From the NCBI RefSeq assembly GCF_003574445.1, contig NZ_KZ984577.1, positions 1 through 54,503 of the forward strand: a stretch of DNA of 54,503 bases, written 5' to 3'. This DNA comes from Streptomyces sp. YIM 130001. GTDB taxonomy: Bacteria; Actinomycetota; Actinomycetes; Streptomycetales; Streptomycetaceae. Below, piece by piece: positions 54,296 through 54,503 of this stretch. The translations under genes and the position numbers were made by a program. Every line of letters starts with the position of its first letter. The stretch's first letter is position 1. The notes under the pieces are model-generated. The model had not been told where the DNA came from. It made no database searches and saw only the letters and a program-made list of their open reading frames with translations.

Positions 54296-54328
54296 CGGGT
54301 GCCCGGCCCGGCCGGGGCCGGGCACCCG
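54296..54328 (-). terminator. Terminator of the xylose isomerase gene
   Basis: CGGGTGCCCGGCCC (54296-54309) and GGGCCGGGCACCCG (54315-54328) form a perfect 14-bp stem with a 5-nt loop, 12 nt beyond the stop codon of xylA on the minus strand. Confidence 0.85.
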
Positions 54329-54340
54329 ATAGGGGAGTGC

Positions 54341-54503
54341 TCAGCGCGTGCCGAGGAGGTGGTCCATGGCGAGTTGGTCGAGGTGTTCGAAGGCCATGGA
54401 GCGGGTGGCTGCGGTGTCGGCGTCGAAGGTGTCGTAGGCGCTGGGGTCGGTGAGGAGTGCGGTGAGGCCGTCGGCGGCGGTGGGCTGGGCGAGTTCGTCG
54501 AGT
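54341..54503 (-). CDS. xylA: Xylose isomerase, C-terminal end only (cut by window edge)
   Basis: The minus strand reads the last 53 residues of a protein: LDELAQPTAADGL, then ALLTDPSAYDTFDADTAATR and the end SMAFEHLDQLAMDHLLGTR. This matches the C-terminus of Streptomyces xylose (glucose) isomerase, which ends with MAFExLDQLAMDHLLG. The enzyme converts D-xylose to D-xylulose (and industrially glucose to fructose). The active site is outside the window. It lies upstream of the sugar ABC operon on the same strand but is separated from it by a strong terminator, so the operon has its own promoter. Confidence 0.85.
   Translation of the reverse strand, partial: LDELAQPTAADGLTALLTDPSAYDTFDADTAATRSMAFEHLDQLAMDHLLGTR

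Overview
The window is high-GC actinobacterial DNA, most likely from Streptomyces. Third codon positions are overwhelmingly G or C, GTG starts are common, and families typical of Streptomyces are dense: ROK and LacI regulators, mycothiol-dependent enzymes, F420-type nitroreductases, TerD proteins, MsiK-type sugar ABC importers without their own ATPase, and Rv1733c-like proteins. I see no tRNA, rRNA, insertion sequence, prophage or CRISPR array. About 46 genes, one of them partial, fill the window. It reads as ordinary chromosome with several accessory-looking neighbourhoods.

Layout. 0-5.6 kb: a HpcH/HpaI-type lyase behind an IclR-like operator, a membrane Ser/Thr kinase whose start codon lies inside a long inverted repeat, and a LacI regulator divergent from a ROK sugar kinase with a palindromic operator between them. 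5.9-11 kb: a small excalibur-domain protein, a P-loop kinase/NUDIX fusion, an M20 peptidase and a geranylgeranyl-reductase-family flavoprotein. 11-12.7 kb: an F420-type nitroreductase divergent from a TetR regulator, separated by an array of GAGCnnnGCTC palindromes phased at 19 bp. 12.8-18.3 kb: a two-component system, a mycothiol-dependent enzyme, and an MFS exporter divergent from a ROK repressor. 18.4-20.9 kb: a LysR regulator divergent from a long (class II) ketol-acid reductoisomerase, the enterobacterial ilvY-ilvC arrangement. 21-24.7 kb: a translationally coupled SHOCT protein, ABC ATPase and FtsX-type permease. 24.7-28.7 kb: an anti-sigma-like ATPase, an unknown protein, a Cds1-like PLP enzyme, a SRPBCC protein and a DeoR regulator.

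29-35.3 kb: a membrane protein that seems to be an alpha/beta hydrolase interrupted by about eleven membrane helices, tail-to-tail with a beta-helix/AAA+ (EccA/SpoVK-like) fusion, then a Rv1733c-like protein and a Pro/Gln-rich protein. A 1.36 kb stretch with no convincing gene follows. 36.6-45 kb: a DUF4287/DUF5655-type protein, a two-domain TerD protein, an HpnB-like glycosyltransferase, a MurI-like racemase, an O-antigen-ligase-like protein, apolipoprotein N-acyltransferase and a NUDIX hydrolase. Several of these have a TAnnnT box 6-7 nt before the start codon, as in leaderless Streptomyces mRNAs.

45-48.3 kb: a cobalamin riboswitch controls a lipoprotein/permease/ATPase importer in which both gene junctions overlap by 4 nt, a complete corrinoid uptake operon. 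48.4-54.5 kb: a ROK regulator faces a sugar operon (binding lipoprotein, two permeases, GH1 beta-glycosidase), which lies behind the 3' end of a xylose isomerase gene with a strong terminator. This suggests import and cleavage of beta-glucosides or xylosides next to pentose catabolism.

The most unusual items are the 19-bp phased palindrome array, the membrane-interrupted hydrolase beside the beta-helix/AAA+ fusion, the class II KARI with its LysR partner, and the hairpin enclosing the kinase start codon.
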